Assembly: GCA_947450345.1 (NCBI GenBank)
Contig: CANFVD010000015.1
Coordinates: forward strand, 1-36,346
DNA: 36,346 nucleotides
Source: Actinomycetota bacterium
Lineage (GTDB): Bacteria; Actinomycetota; Actinomycetes; Actinomycetales; Microbacteriaceae
Reading direction: 5' to 3'
This document shows, in pieces, positions 9,138-17,826 of this stretch (position 1 is its first letter; each line of letters begins with the position of its first letter). The notes beneath the pieces are model-generated. The model was not told the origin of the DNA and did not search any database. It saw only the letters and a list, made by a program, of their open reading frames with translations. The translations under genes were made by a program, and so were the position numbers.

Positions 9138-9239
9138 TATACGAGAATGAGCACTGGCAATAAGTGGGGCTGAGAAAAACCTGACCCCGAATCATATCCC
9201 TTAAAATATTTTCGGGGGCTCGAGCGAAAGGCGATCAGA

Positions 9240-10463
9240 GTGACACCTGCCACTTCTGCACCCAAGCCGCAGCCCTCAGTGCTGGGAAGTAATCGCGATC
9301 TCGTTCGCCAGCACAACCTCTCGGCCGTGCTTCGCCTGCTGCGCAAACACGGCACCATGTCCCGCTCGTCGTTGGCCCAACGCACGGAGTTGAACAGGTC
9401 CACCATTTCAGACCTCGTGACCGAACTCGAAGAGCTCGGACTCATCCATGAATCCGAGGCCTCCGACCGCACCGGCGTGGGGCGGCCGTCCTTGATGGTG
9501 TCGCTCACCGACGATGTGGTGGTTTTTGCCGTCAACCCCGAGACAGATGCCACCACGGTGGGACTCATCACTCTCTCGGGGAACGTCCTGCGCAAAGAGC
9601 GCATTGCCACCTCAACATCGCCCGATCCAATCGATGCTGTGCGCGATGCCGGCGAGATGATCGACCGCATGAGAAAAGATCTCCCGGCCCACGTGCGCAT
9701 AGCCGGTGTGGGTGTTGCGGTACCCGGCCAGGTTCGCGTTGGGGACGGCGTCATTCGTCTCGCCCCGCATCTGAACTGGGTGGAGGTGCCATTTACGACC
9801 ATGCTCAACCAGGCCACCGGCCTTCCCGTGGTCATCGACAACGACGCCAGCTTGGGGTCGATTGCCGAGCGCGACTACGGCGCTGGACGGGGATTCAGCG
9901 AAATGATCTACATGTTTGGTGGCGCTGGCGGCATCGGCGGAGGCATCATCCACGCGGGTTCTCTTGTGCGCGGATCGGCGGGATACGCGGGTGAGCTCGG
10001 TCACGTCCGCATCTCCGACGTTCCCGGCGATGACTACTCGGGCTTGCAGGGCACACTCGAAGCACTCGTCAAGCGCGACGAACTCCTCGACGCACTGGGC
10101 ATCTCCGCGGCCGACGACGATGAGTTGGCTGCCCGCCTCACGGGGTCTCTCAGCGGCAAGGTAAAGAAACTTCTCGAAACACAGCTCGATGCGCTTGCGG
10201 TCGCCATCGGCAACTTCGTTAATATTTTCAATCCCGAGATTGTCGTGCTCTCGGGTTACCTCGCCGTCATCTATGGCTACGACTCCGATCGCCTGCTCAG
10301 CCGATTTAGGTGGAGTACGCTCAACGCACCCCAGGATCGCTTGCTCGTCCGAACAGGCGAACTCGGGCCCAACCTGCTCATGATCGGGGCCGCGGGTCTT
10401 GCCTTCGCCCCACTCGTCGCTCAACCCGCCAGCACGCAGCTCTACCCCGCCCACGCTAAGTAA
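9240..10463 (+). CDS. xylR: ROK-family transcriptional regulator (XylR-like)
   Basis: N-terminal winged HTH (LLRKHGTMSRSSLAQRTELNRSTISDLVTELEELGLI) plus ROK domain (VDGVIRLAPHLNWVEVPF, VVIDNDASLGSIAE, GGIGGGIIHAG..GELGHVRI); divergent from xylA; GTG start. Confidence 0.9.
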   Translation: MTPATSAPKPQPSVLGSNRDLVRQHNLSAVLRLLRKHGTMSRSSLAQRTELNRSTISDLVTELEELGLIHESEASDRTGVGRPSLMVSLTDDVVVFAVNPETDATTVGLITLSGNVLRKERIATSTSPDPIDAVRDAGEMIDRMRKDLPAHVRIAGVGVAVPGQVRVGDGVIRLAPHLNWVEVPFTTMLNQATGLPVVIDNDASLGSIAERDYGAGRGFSEMIYMFGGAGGIGGGIIHAGSLVRGSAGYAGELGHVRISDVPGDDYSGLQGTLEALVKRDELLDALGISAADDDELAARLTGSLSGKVKKLLETQLDALAVAIGNFVNIFNPEIVVLSGYLAVIYGYDSDRLLSRFRWSTLNAPQDRLLVRTGELGPNLLMIGAAGLAFAPLVAQPASTQLYPAHAK

Positions 10464-10475
10464 CCCCCCCCCCCC
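10464..10475. repeat. Homopolymer C12 tract in the xylR-oxidoreductase gap
   Basis: TAA stop at 10461-10463 followed directly by 12 consecutive C. Confidence 0.9.
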
Positions 10476-10504
10476 GGCCAGCACTACCCCACGAAAGGAC
10501 TTCC

Positions 10505-11545
10505 GTGTCTGCTCTCACCCTCCCAGCTCCCCACATCATCGATCCCGCCAGCGTTCCCGCGCTGCGTTGGGGCATCATCGGCCCCGGTGGCATCGCGCAG
10601 AGTTTTGCCGACTCGGTGCACAAGCACACGGGCCAGCGGATTGTGGCCGTGGCTTCGCAGACGCCGGGCAAAGCAGAGGCGTTCGCCGGACCCCGCCAGA
10701 TTCAGCACGCCCTCACCTCGTATCAGGAACTCGTTGAGCACCCCGAGGTTGATGTGGTTTACGTGGCCACGACGCACGAGTTTCACCGTGAGCACGCCGA
10801 GTTGGCCATCGCCGCCGGCAAGCACGTGCTCATTGAAAAGCCCATGGCGCTCAATGCCGAGGACGCCGAGGCCATTCGGGTGGCCGCCGCCGCCGCGGGC
10901 GTGCTCGCCATGGAAGCAATGTGGACGCGCTACCTTCCCCAGTCAGACATCATTCGTCGAGTTCTCGCCGACGGCATGCTGGGCAACATCGAGTTGGTGC
11001 TGACAGATTTTGGACAAGACCTGCGCATGATCCCGCGCCTCGTGAGCCCGGTCAGCGGCGGCGCGCTCCTCGACCTGGGTATCTACAACTTTGCCTTTAC
11101 GTCGCTCGTTCTCGGCAATGCACAGAGCGTGACAACCGTGGGCTCGCTCACCGACACCGGTGTCGACGACACCACGACGAGCCTCCTGTCGTACGCCGGC
11201 GGGGCCGAGGCAATCGCCAACGTCACGCTGTCGTCGTTTACCCCCACGGCGGCATCCATCGCGGGAACCGCGGGACTGCTTCGCGTTGATGGTCCGTTCT
11301 TCACGCCCACGGGACTTCAGCTGTTTCCGGCCGAGTTCAACACTTCGCCGGTCGCCAAGTGGAAAGACACCTCGGGGATCGCGGCACACGAAGGGCTCTG
11401 CTACCAGGCCACCGCGCTCGCCTCTTACGTCGAACAGGGGCTGACGGATTCACCGCTCCGCCCGCTCGCCCAAGCAGCCGCCGATATTGGACTCATCATG
11501 CAGGCGCGGCACCAGGTGGGCGCTTATCTAACCGGCGAGCGCTGA
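10505..11545 (+). CDS. Gfo/Idh/MocA family oxidoreductase
   Basis: 346 aa; RWGIIGPGGIAQSFADSV, VDVVYVATTHEFHREHAELAIAAGKHVLIEKPMALN, GGALLDLGIYNFAF. Confidence 0.92.
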   Translation: MSALTLPAPHIIDPASVPALRWGIIGPGGIAQSFADSVHKHTGQRIVAVASQTPGKAEAFAGPRQIQHALTSYQELVEHPEVDVVYVATTHEFHREHAELAIAAGKHVLIEKPMALNAEDAEAIRVAAAAAGVLAMEAMWTRYLPQSDIIRRVLADGMLGNIELVLTDFGQDLRMIPRLVSPVSGGALLDLGIYNFAFTSLVLGNAQSVTTVGSLTDTGVDDTTTSLLSYAGGAEAIANVTLSSFTPTAASIAGTAGLLRVDGPFFTPTGLQLFPAEFNTSPVAKWKDTSGIAAHEGLCYQATALASYVEQGLTDSPLRPLAQAAADIGLIMQARHQVGAYLTGER

Positions 11546-12013
11546 GAGACCTTCGACAAGGAGGGCGTGGTCATCCTGTTGCGGAACACCGCTGACAATC
11601 ACTGACCCCACCATGGTGTCGCCCACGATGAGGGGGTAACCGCCGCCGTGGGCCGCATAGTCGTCCTCGCTCAGATCGAGCGCGTCGAGCGTCTTGCCAG
11701 CCGCGGCAAGACGCTGACCCACCAAGAATGTGGGCTCTCCCGTTCGTTCAACCAGGTTGCGCTTGCGACGGATCCAATTGTCATTGACAGTTGTGGTGCC
11801 GGGAAGTGCGTAGTGAAAGACTTCGTGGTCACCGAGCGTGACCGAGATAATGACAGCCCAGTCCTTCGCTCGGGCGCGACGCACGATGTCTTCCCCGAGG
11901 GCGAGGGCCATTTCATGGTCCATGCGGGTAAAGCGGAAGCGGGCGAACTCGGCTTCGAGTTCGGGCACCTCGGCAAGGATGGGGATCTCGGTTGCCGGCA
12001 CGAAAAACAACAT
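11528..12013 (-). CDS. UPF0303 / heme-degrading-domain (GlcG/HbpS-like) family protein
   Basis: 161 aa; FRFTRMDHEMALALGEDIVRRARA, NDNWIRRKRNLVER, YAAHGGGYPLIVGDTMVGSVIVSGVPQQDDHALLVEGL; overlaps the convergent gene by 18 nt. Confidence 0.82.
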   Translation of the reverse strand: MLFFVPATEIPILAEVPELEAEFARFRFTRMDHEMALALGEDIVRRARAKDWAVIISVTLGDHEVFHYALPGTTTVNDNWIRRKRNLVERTGEPTFLVGQRLAAAGKTLDALDLSEDDYAAHGGGYPLIVGDTMVGSVIVSGVPQQDDHALLVEGLSALAG

Positions 12014-12057
12014 ACGTCATCTTGGGCCTGGCTGTAAAACAGACAACCCCACGCTGA

Positions 12058-12082
12058 ACACATAAAGTCAGTGCGTATGTGT
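12058..12082. promoter_or_regulatory. Inverted repeat in divergent intergenic region, candidate operator
   Basis: Perfect 7-bp arms ACACATA-N11-TATGTGT between divergent genes starting at 12013(-) and 12156(+). Confidence 0.4.
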
Positions 12083-12155
12083 AAACTCGATTTCTAGGTG
12101 CGAGGCGCTGTGGTGCGACCACCTTCGCTGTTTTCTAGGAAAAGGGAACCGTCAC

Positions 12156-13649
12156 GTGAACCGTCGAATTGCTCTGGTATGCGCTACCGCCGTTGCGCTC
12201 ATTGTGGGAGTAACTGCCACTCCCCTCGCGGCCTTTGCCGACACGTCATCAGTCGTGCCAACGGCCACCACGGTCGAAAGCCAAGACTGCCACGATGCGT
12301 CGCACACAACCAATACCTACAACAAGCGGTACCTGTTTGACGGCGACAACATCACCGTCAACTACACGAACTGCAACTCCAACTACGCATTCGGCTACTC
12401 GTCCCCGTATCCCAGCTATGCCATTGACTACGGAAATGTCTACGTCAATGTGGGCATGTCTGCATCCGCGGGACCAACGGGACCAGTCGCTCCAACCAGC
12501 GGATCCAACTTTTCGGTTCCCGCCCAAGACCGTCAGTGCATCAAGGTCAACTCCACCGACCCCGGATCCTGGACGTCGGTGTCATACGGCCTACCGCAGT
12601 GGACATCAACCATGAGCAGTGCCGTCACTGCCGGCTATGGCACCTTTGTTTACGACCAGGGAACGGGCTGTGGCGGTGCCTCCGGTTGGAATGGTAAGCA
12701 GATCGTCTACACCATGTACCCCGTTGTACCCACGGTCAGCGCAGTATTCGCGGATTCCTTCGTCGCGCCGGGATCGCCCACCAACCTCGTGATCACCATT
12801 TCGAACACGCAGATTCTGCGTGCCGGCGTCTTCCAGGCGTACACCGGCATTGGCTACACTCTCGACTTGCCTGCCGGTTCGACGGTCGGTAGCGCATCGG
12901 CAAACACCTGCCGCGATGCAACCGTTTCGGGATCATCCAGCGTCATTCTTTCGGGCGGATCGCTCGGTGGCACTGGACACGAAACAGAGGGCACCTGTGA
13001 GATCACCGTCCCCGTCACGTTTACGAATGCTGGTTCAGTCGCGCTGTCAGACAGCAGCATTTCGGCATCCTCCACCAACCGTGGTGAGATGTTCAAAGCG
13101 GTCAACACGACAATCAATGTGACGAGCACACCCCCGGCGCTCAGCCCCGCAACGCAGACGTTGTCGGGTACCGCCGGTACCGCCATCACTCCCACCACGG
13201 CGTTTACGCCCGCCGGCCTGACCGCGCCCATCACTTATTCGGTGAGCCCCGACCTCCCAGCAGGCTTGACCCTGGACACCTCAACGGGTGTCATCTCGGG
13301 CACCCCCACGGCTGAGCAGTCGGCGCTGACGTACACAATTACGGCAGCCGACGGCACGTTCACGGCCACCTCGGATGTCACCATCACCGTGGCCGCAGCC
13401 GGCGGCGGCGGAAATGGCGGTGGCGGAAACAGCGGCCTGCCCGACACGGGAACCTCGCTCAAGATCGTGGGCATCACCCTGGGTTCGGCCCTCGTTCTCT
13501 ACCTCGCCGGACTCTTCATCTTCCGCGGACGACGCTCACTCGGCTTCCTCGCCGTGAACAGCAAAGTCTCGGCTCGCATGGCCGAGCTCGACGCGATGCT
13601 CACCCGCATGGAAGACAACGCACGCCGTCGACGCAATCGTCGCCGCTAA
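12156..13649 (+). CDS. LPDTG-anchored surface protein with putative Ig (He_PIG-like) domain
   Basis: Signal peptide MNRRIALVCATAVALIVGVTATPLAAFA, domain ...LPAGLTLDTSTGVISGTPT..., Gly-rich linker, LPDTG, TM helix, basic tail ARRRRNRRR. Confidence 0.9.
   Translation: MNRRIALVCATAVALIVGVTATPLAAFADTSSVVPTATTVESQDCHDASHTTNTYNKRYLFDGDNITVNYTNCNSNYAFGYSSPYPSYAIDYGNVYVNVGMSASAGPTGPVAPTSGSNFSVPAQDRQCIKVNSTDPGSWTSVSYGLPQWTSTMSSAVTAGYGTFVYDQGTGCGGASGWNGKQIVYTMYPVVPTVSAVFADSFVAPGSPTNLVITISNTQILRAGVFQAYTGIGYTLDLPAGSTVGSASANTCRDATVSGSSSVILSGGSLGGTGHETEGTCEITVPVTFTNAGSVALSDSSISASSTNRGEMFKAVNTTINVTSTPPALSPATQTLSGTAGTAITPTTAFTPAGLTAPITYSVSPDLPAGLTLDTSTGVISGTPTAEQSALTYTITAADGTFTATSDVTITVAAAGGGGNGGGGNSGLPDTGTSLKIVGITLGSALVLYLAGLFIFRGRRSLGFLAVNSKVSARMAELDAMLTRMEDNARRRRNRRR
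13434..13649 (+). repeat. Copy 1 of duplicated LPDTG anchor/tail module
   Basis: 216 nt (GLPDTG to stop) matching 14720-14935 with roughly 14 differences by eye; one amino-acid difference (A/G). Confidence 0.9.
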
Positions 13650-13696
13650 TATCACCGGCGACGGATACGTCGGTCGCGGTTGAAAGGGAAATTAAC

Positions 13697-14935
13697 ATGA
13701 GAGAGCGCGCCAGCATTCTCGCCGCCAGTGGAGTCCTGGGGCTTCTAGTGTTGTCAACCGTGGGCGTGGCACCGGCGCAGGCGGTAGAGACCACGGTCTT
13801 TAGTGAAGACTTCGAGTCCTGCACGACCGACCAGACAATACCCTTCGATCCCATCGACGGTATCGACAATGAGCCCTACGGCATGGCCGACGGAAACATC
13901 GACCGAACCTCAACGGCCAAGGCCCTCGCCACACCCATCAGTGTTCAGCTTTACATTGGAACGCTGTCGTGTGCGGGCTGGACCCCGCGCAGTCAGGCGT
14001 GGTTGACGGTGCACGATTCGGGTGCTGGATCTGGTCCCGCTTTTCCCAGCGGAACCAAAGCCGTGTGGTTGAACGAGGGCGGTCCCAGCGGGGGAATCAC
14101 ACGCACGGTCACGGGTCTCTCGGTGGGTGAGACCTATCGAGTTTCGGTCAAGGCATGGACGGACAATGCCGACGGGGCGACGGCTCTTGGCGTTGACGTG
14201 ACTGGCGGGTCAACCATCAGCATGAACCTTGTCATGGCTGCGGGTAGTGGAATTCAGCCGGTTCAAACAGAGTTCTGCTCCGATAGCACGAGCATCACGC
14301 TAGATGCCTTTGAAAATGGTGCCACCCCCGCTAGCCCTGTGATCGACGACTTCACCGTCACCGACCTTGGGCTGTCCTGCTCGACCTTCTTCCTGTTGTC
14401 GGCATCCGCCGCGTCGATCAACGGCACGGTCGGTTCGGCCATCGAGCCACTCAGCTTCACGCCCTCGGGATTGCGCGGAACGGTGACCTACACCTCGGAC
14501 AATTTGCCCGACGGACTGAGCCTCGACCCATCGACCGGCATCATTTCAGGAACGCCCACTGCCGCACAAGGCTCGCTCTCGTACACCGTTACGGCAACCG
14601 GATCGGACTCCGGTGTGGCCACCACGACGGTTACCATCACCATCTCGGAAGGCGCCGGTGGCGGCGGCTCGGGTGGTGGCGGGACCGGTGGCGGAGCAGA
14701 AAATTCCGGCACGGACAGTGGGCTCCCCGACACGGGAACCTCGCTCAAGATCGTGGGAATCACCCTCGGTTCGGCCCTCGTTCTCTACCTCGCCGGACTC
14801 TTCATCTTCCGCGGACGACGCTCGCTCGGCTTCCTCGCCGTGAACAGCAAAGTCTCAGCCCGCATGGGCGAACTCGACGCCATGCTCACCCGCATGGAAG
14901 ACAACGCACGCCGTCGACGCAACCGCCGACGCTAG
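13697..14935 (+). CDS. LPDTG-anchored surface protein, different ectodomain plus same Ig-like/anchor module
   Basis: Signal peptide MRERASILAASGVLGLLVLSTVGVAPAQA; VFSEDFESC...; LPDGLSLDPSTGIISGTPT; LPDTGTSLKIVGITLGSALVLYLAGLFIF. Confidence 0.9.
   Translation: MRERASILAASGVLGLLVLSTVGVAPAQAVETTVFSEDFESCTTDQTIPFDPIDGIDNEPYGMADGNIDRTSTAKALATPISVQLYIGTLSCAGWTPRSQAWLTVHDSGAGSGPAFPSGTKAVWLNEGGPSGGITRTVTGLSVGETYRVSVKAWTDNADGATALGVDVTGGSTISMNLVMAAGSGIQPVQTEFCSDSTSITLDAFENGATPASPVIDDFTVTDLGLSCSTFFLLSASAASINGTVGSAIEPLSFTPSGLRGTVTYTSDNLPDGLSLDPSTGIISGTPTAAQGSLSYTVTATGSDSGVATTTVTITISEGAGGGGSGGGGTGGGAENSGTDSGLPDTGTSLKIVGITLGSALVLYLAGLFIFRGRRSLGFLAVNSKVSARMGELDAMLTRMEDNARRRRNRRR
14720..14935 (+). repeat. 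Copy 2 of duplicated LPDTG anchor/tail module
   Basis: See 13434-13649. Confidence 0.9.
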
Positions 14936-14945
14936 GCCTGATCAC

Positions 14946-14980
14946 AAAAGGGCCTCGGGGTGAATCCTCGGGGCCCTTTT
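14946..14980. terminator. Bidirectional Rho-independent terminator
   Basis: AAAAGGGCC...GGGCCCTTTT inverted repeat between convergent genes. Confidence 0.85.
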
Positions 14981-14990
14981 CGTGCGGTCG

Positions 14991-15710
14991 CTACCAGAAG
15001 TAGGCGGGGTTCAGCGCAATCAGGAGCACGGCGGTCCAGTGGCACAAGAACGCCACGAGGGTGAGCGTGTGAAAGATCTCGTGGAAGCCGAAGACGCCGG
15101 GCACGGGGTTGGGGCGCTTCATCGCGTAGATCACCGCGCCGGCGGTGTAGGCCGCGCCACCAATCATGATGAGCACCATCATGGCCACGTTGGCGTTGAC
15201 CAGGTCGACGACGTACATCATGGCCGCCCAGCCCAGAAGGAGGTAGAGAGGCACGTAGAGCCAGCGCGGTGCGTGAATCCAAAACATGCGAAAACCGATG
15301 CCGAGCAGGGCGCCACTCCACACGAGAATCAGCAGCAGGAAGCCTTTATCGAAGGGGAGCGCCATCACGGCCAGCGGCGTGTAAGTGCCGGCAATCAGCA
15401 AGAAGATGTTGGCGTGGTCAAGGCGCTTGAGGAGCACCCGCGTGCGTGGCTTCCAGTTGAAGCGGTGATAGAGCGACGAGACCCCAAAGAGCAGGATCGA
15501 CGTGAGAGCAAAGACGGCCGAACTCCACTTGGCTGACAGACCGTCGGCCAGCACGACGAGAACGATTCCGGCAGCAATCGCCACCGGCAGAGTCCCGGTG
15601 TGAATCCAGCCGCGCCAGAGCGGCTTGGGTTCGTCCTCGGGCAGCGGGGCAGCGGCCTCCAGGAGGGGCAAACTCGGCACGCGCGGTTCAAACTCTTCTG
15701 TGTCTGCCAC
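14991..15710 (-). CDS. Hemolysin III / YqfA (PAQR) family membrane protein
   Basis: 239 aa; LFGVSSLYHRFNW, LDHANIFLLIAGTYTPL, GVFGFHEIFHTLTLVAFLCHW. Confidence 0.9.
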   Translation of the reverse strand: MADTEEFEPRVPSLPLLEAAAPLPEDEPKPLWRGWIHTGTLPVAIAAGIVLVVLADGLSAKWSSAVFALTSILLFGVSSLYHRFNWKPRTRVLLKRLDHANIFLLIAGTYTPLAVMALPFDKGFLLLILVWSGALLGIGFRMFWIHAPRWLYVPLYLLLGWAAMMYVVDLVNANVAMMVLIMIGGAAYTAGAVIYAMKRPNPVPGVFGFHEIFHTLTLVAFLCHWTAVLLIALNPAYFW

Positions 15711-15739
15711 GCGGCCCCTTTCGACGGGTCGCCCTCAGC

Positions 15740-16753
15740 CTAAGCCGTGCCGTTGGAGTTAACTCCCGCAATGCCCCCGTCAACACCCTTACCGTCTGTG
15801 CCCCGAGGATTCGCGACCGGCTGGGCCAAGTCTGCGTAGGTGTCGGGGCGGCGGGTGGCGAGGAACGGAAACAGGTCGAGCCAATCACGACGCTGATCGA
15901 GGTCGAGGTCGGCCACCAGAACGGCATCCTCGGCGCGACCCGCTTCAACGAGCACGCGGCCGTAGGGGTCAGAGATGAAGGACGAACCGTAAAAGTCGAG
16001 AAGACCTTCGTTGCCCCAGCGATTGGGCACCACCATAAACGTTCCGCTGTTGATGCCGTTGGCAGTAATCACGTGTCGCCACAGGGGCGCCGTGTCGAAC
16101 TCGGGATGATCCGGCTCGCTGCCGATGGCCGTGGGGTACACGAGCACCTCAGCGCCAGCCAGGGAATAGGCGCGCGCAACCTCGGGAAACCACTCGTCCC
16201 AGCACGTGGGCATGCCCAGCTTCAGCGGCGTGGGCCCGGCCGTCACGTCGTAAACGGGATAGGGGTCATTATCTGGGCCGGCCGCAAAGTACTCGTCTTC
16301 GTAGTAGCCCGCGGTCACGGGGATGTGAAGTTTGCGCGTGCGCCCGTGAAGCGTTCCCGCGGGGTCCACCAAGATGGCCGTGTTGTAGCCCCGGCCGTCA
16401 GCCAGCTCAACCGATTCGAAGAGACTCGCGTGAATCCAGATTCCGTGCTCTCGGGCTGCCGCAGCGGCCAGGGCCAAGGTGGGTCCGTCGGTCAGCGACT
16501 CCGCCGAAGCCCGAGGAAGACCCTCAGGCCGAACATCGGCCATGTAGCGACTGAGCGTGAGCTCCGGCAAAAAGACGATCTGCGCGCCTGCCTCGGCCGC
16601 CAGGCGAATGCCCTCGCGAATGTTGGCCGTGTGCTTGTCGGCGTCGGGCATCCAGTGCAATTGGAGGGCAGCGACTCGAACGGGCTGGCGTTCGGGAGCA
16701 ACAACGCGTGAGAGTGAGGGCAACGACGCTCCCGTGATAACCCGCATGGTCAT
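15740..16753 (-). CDS. Carbon-nitrogen hydrolase (nitrilase superfamily, N-carbamoylputrescine amidase-like)
   Basis: MTMRVITGASLPSLSR...IVFLPELTLSRY, GRTRKLHIPVTAGYYEDEYF, LGMPTCWDEWFPEVAR. Start trimmed from the track ORF at 17815, whose N-terminal half is out of frame over the AI-2E gene. Confidence 0.9.
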   Translation of the reverse strand: MTMRVITGASLPSLSRVVAPERQPVRVAALQLHWMPDADKHTANIREGIRLAAEAGAQIVFLPELTLSRYMADVRPEGLPRASAESLTDGPTLALAAAAAREHGIWIHASLFESVELADGRGYNTAILVDPAGTLHGRTRKLHIPVTAGYYEDEYFAAGPDNDPYPVYDVTAGPTPLKLGMPTCWDEWFPEVARAYSLAGAEVLVYPTAIGSEPDHPEFDTAPLWRHVITANGINSGTFMVVPNRWGNEGLLDFYGSSFISDPYGRVLVEAGRAEDAVLVADLDLDQRRDWLDLFPFLATRRPDTYADLAQPVANPRGTDGKGVDGGIAGVNSNGTA

Positions 16754-16758
16754 GGTCG

Positions 16759-17808
16759 CTACTCCAGATCCATTCGAGGAACCACGACCTGTTTGATAAT
16801 CAAAATAATCGAGGCTGCAATAGGAATTGCCACCAGCGCACCGAGCACGCCCATGAGGGTTCCGCCGGCGAGCGCCGCGATGACGACGACTGAGCCGGGA
16901 ATCGAGACGGCCTTGTTCATGATGCGCGGGCTGATCACGTAGGCCTCGATCTGCATGTAGATGAGGAAGTAGATCAGAATGACGAGGGCCGTCAGAGGGC
17001 TCGCAAGCAAGAGCTGGCTCATCGACACCACGACACACGACACCACGGTGCCAATCAGCGGGATGAGTGCGAGGAGGAATGCGACGAAGGCAAACACGAT
17101 CGCCGCCTTGCCACCAATGGCCACGAGCACAATGAAGCACAGAAGGCCGTTGAGCGCGGCAAGGGCAATCTGACCCACCACGTATTTGCCCACGCCACCG
17201 GTGATCTGCTCGGACATGCTGGTAAAGGTGTCGCGCTTGCTGCGGGGAACGAGCGAGTACGCGAACGACTTGATGCTGTCGAGTGATGCGGTGAAGTACA
17301 GCGTCAGAATGACGACCACAATGGTGCCCGTGACTCCCGTAGCGATGCCCACGCCGACATTGAGCAGGCCGCCCGCAACATTGGTGAAGTTGGCCGGGTT
17401 GGAGACCCACGCCGTGACCTGCTTGATGAAGGCGGTCATGTCGACAGACGTGCCCATTTGGTCGGTGATCCAGACAAACCAAGGCTGCGTCGTAAGGTTT
17501 TTGACCAGATCGGGAAGTCCCTTGACGAACGACGACGTCTGTTCGACGAGAGACGGAACAACGGCCCACGTCACCCCGACCACAACAGCCAAAAAGATGA
17601 CCACAACCGTCAGGAGCGCGGCCCACTGGGGGAAGCGGCGACGAACGAGAAACGCCACGGCGGGGGCGAGTCCCAGGGACAGGAAGAACGCAACGCCGAT
17701 GTAGGTCAGCACCGTCGCCAGCGACCCGATCATGGTCATGAGAAGGAGAGCGAGCCCCACTCCGAGCGCAGCGACGAAGCCGAGGCGAAAAGGCCTTTCG
17801 ATTTTCAT
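16759..17808 (-). CDS. AI-2E family transporter (PerM/TqsA-like)
   Basis: 349 aa multi-TM; GVTGTIVVVILTLYFTASLDSIK, GKYVVGQIALAALNGLLCFIVL, MNKAVSIPGSVVVIAALAGGTLMGVLGALVAIPIAAS. Confidence 0.9.
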   Translation of the reverse strand: MKIERPFRLGFVAALGVGLALLLMTMIGSLATVLTYIGVAFFLSLGLAPAVAFLVRRRFPQWAALLTVVVIFLAVVVGVTWAVVPSLVEQTSSFVKGLPDLVKNLTTQPWFVWITDQMGTSVDMTAFIKQVTAWVSNPANFTNVAGGLLNVGVGIATGVTGTIVVVILTLYFTASLDSIKSFAYSLVPRSKRDTFTSMSEQITGGVGKYVVGQIALAALNGLLCFIVLVAIGGKAAIVFAFVAFLLALIPLIGTVVSCVVVSMSQLLLASPLTALVILIYFLIYMQIEAYVISPRIMNKAVSIPGSVVVIAALAGGTLMGVLGALVAIPIAASIILIIKQVVVPRMDLE

Positions 17809-17826
17809 TGAACAATCCTCACGGGG

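Noticed and set aside
16754-17815. N-terminal half of the 691-aa track ORF (apparent fusion to the nitrilase)
   Set aside because: It is an out-of-frame reading of the AI-2E transporter gene; the nitrilase has its own start at 16753.
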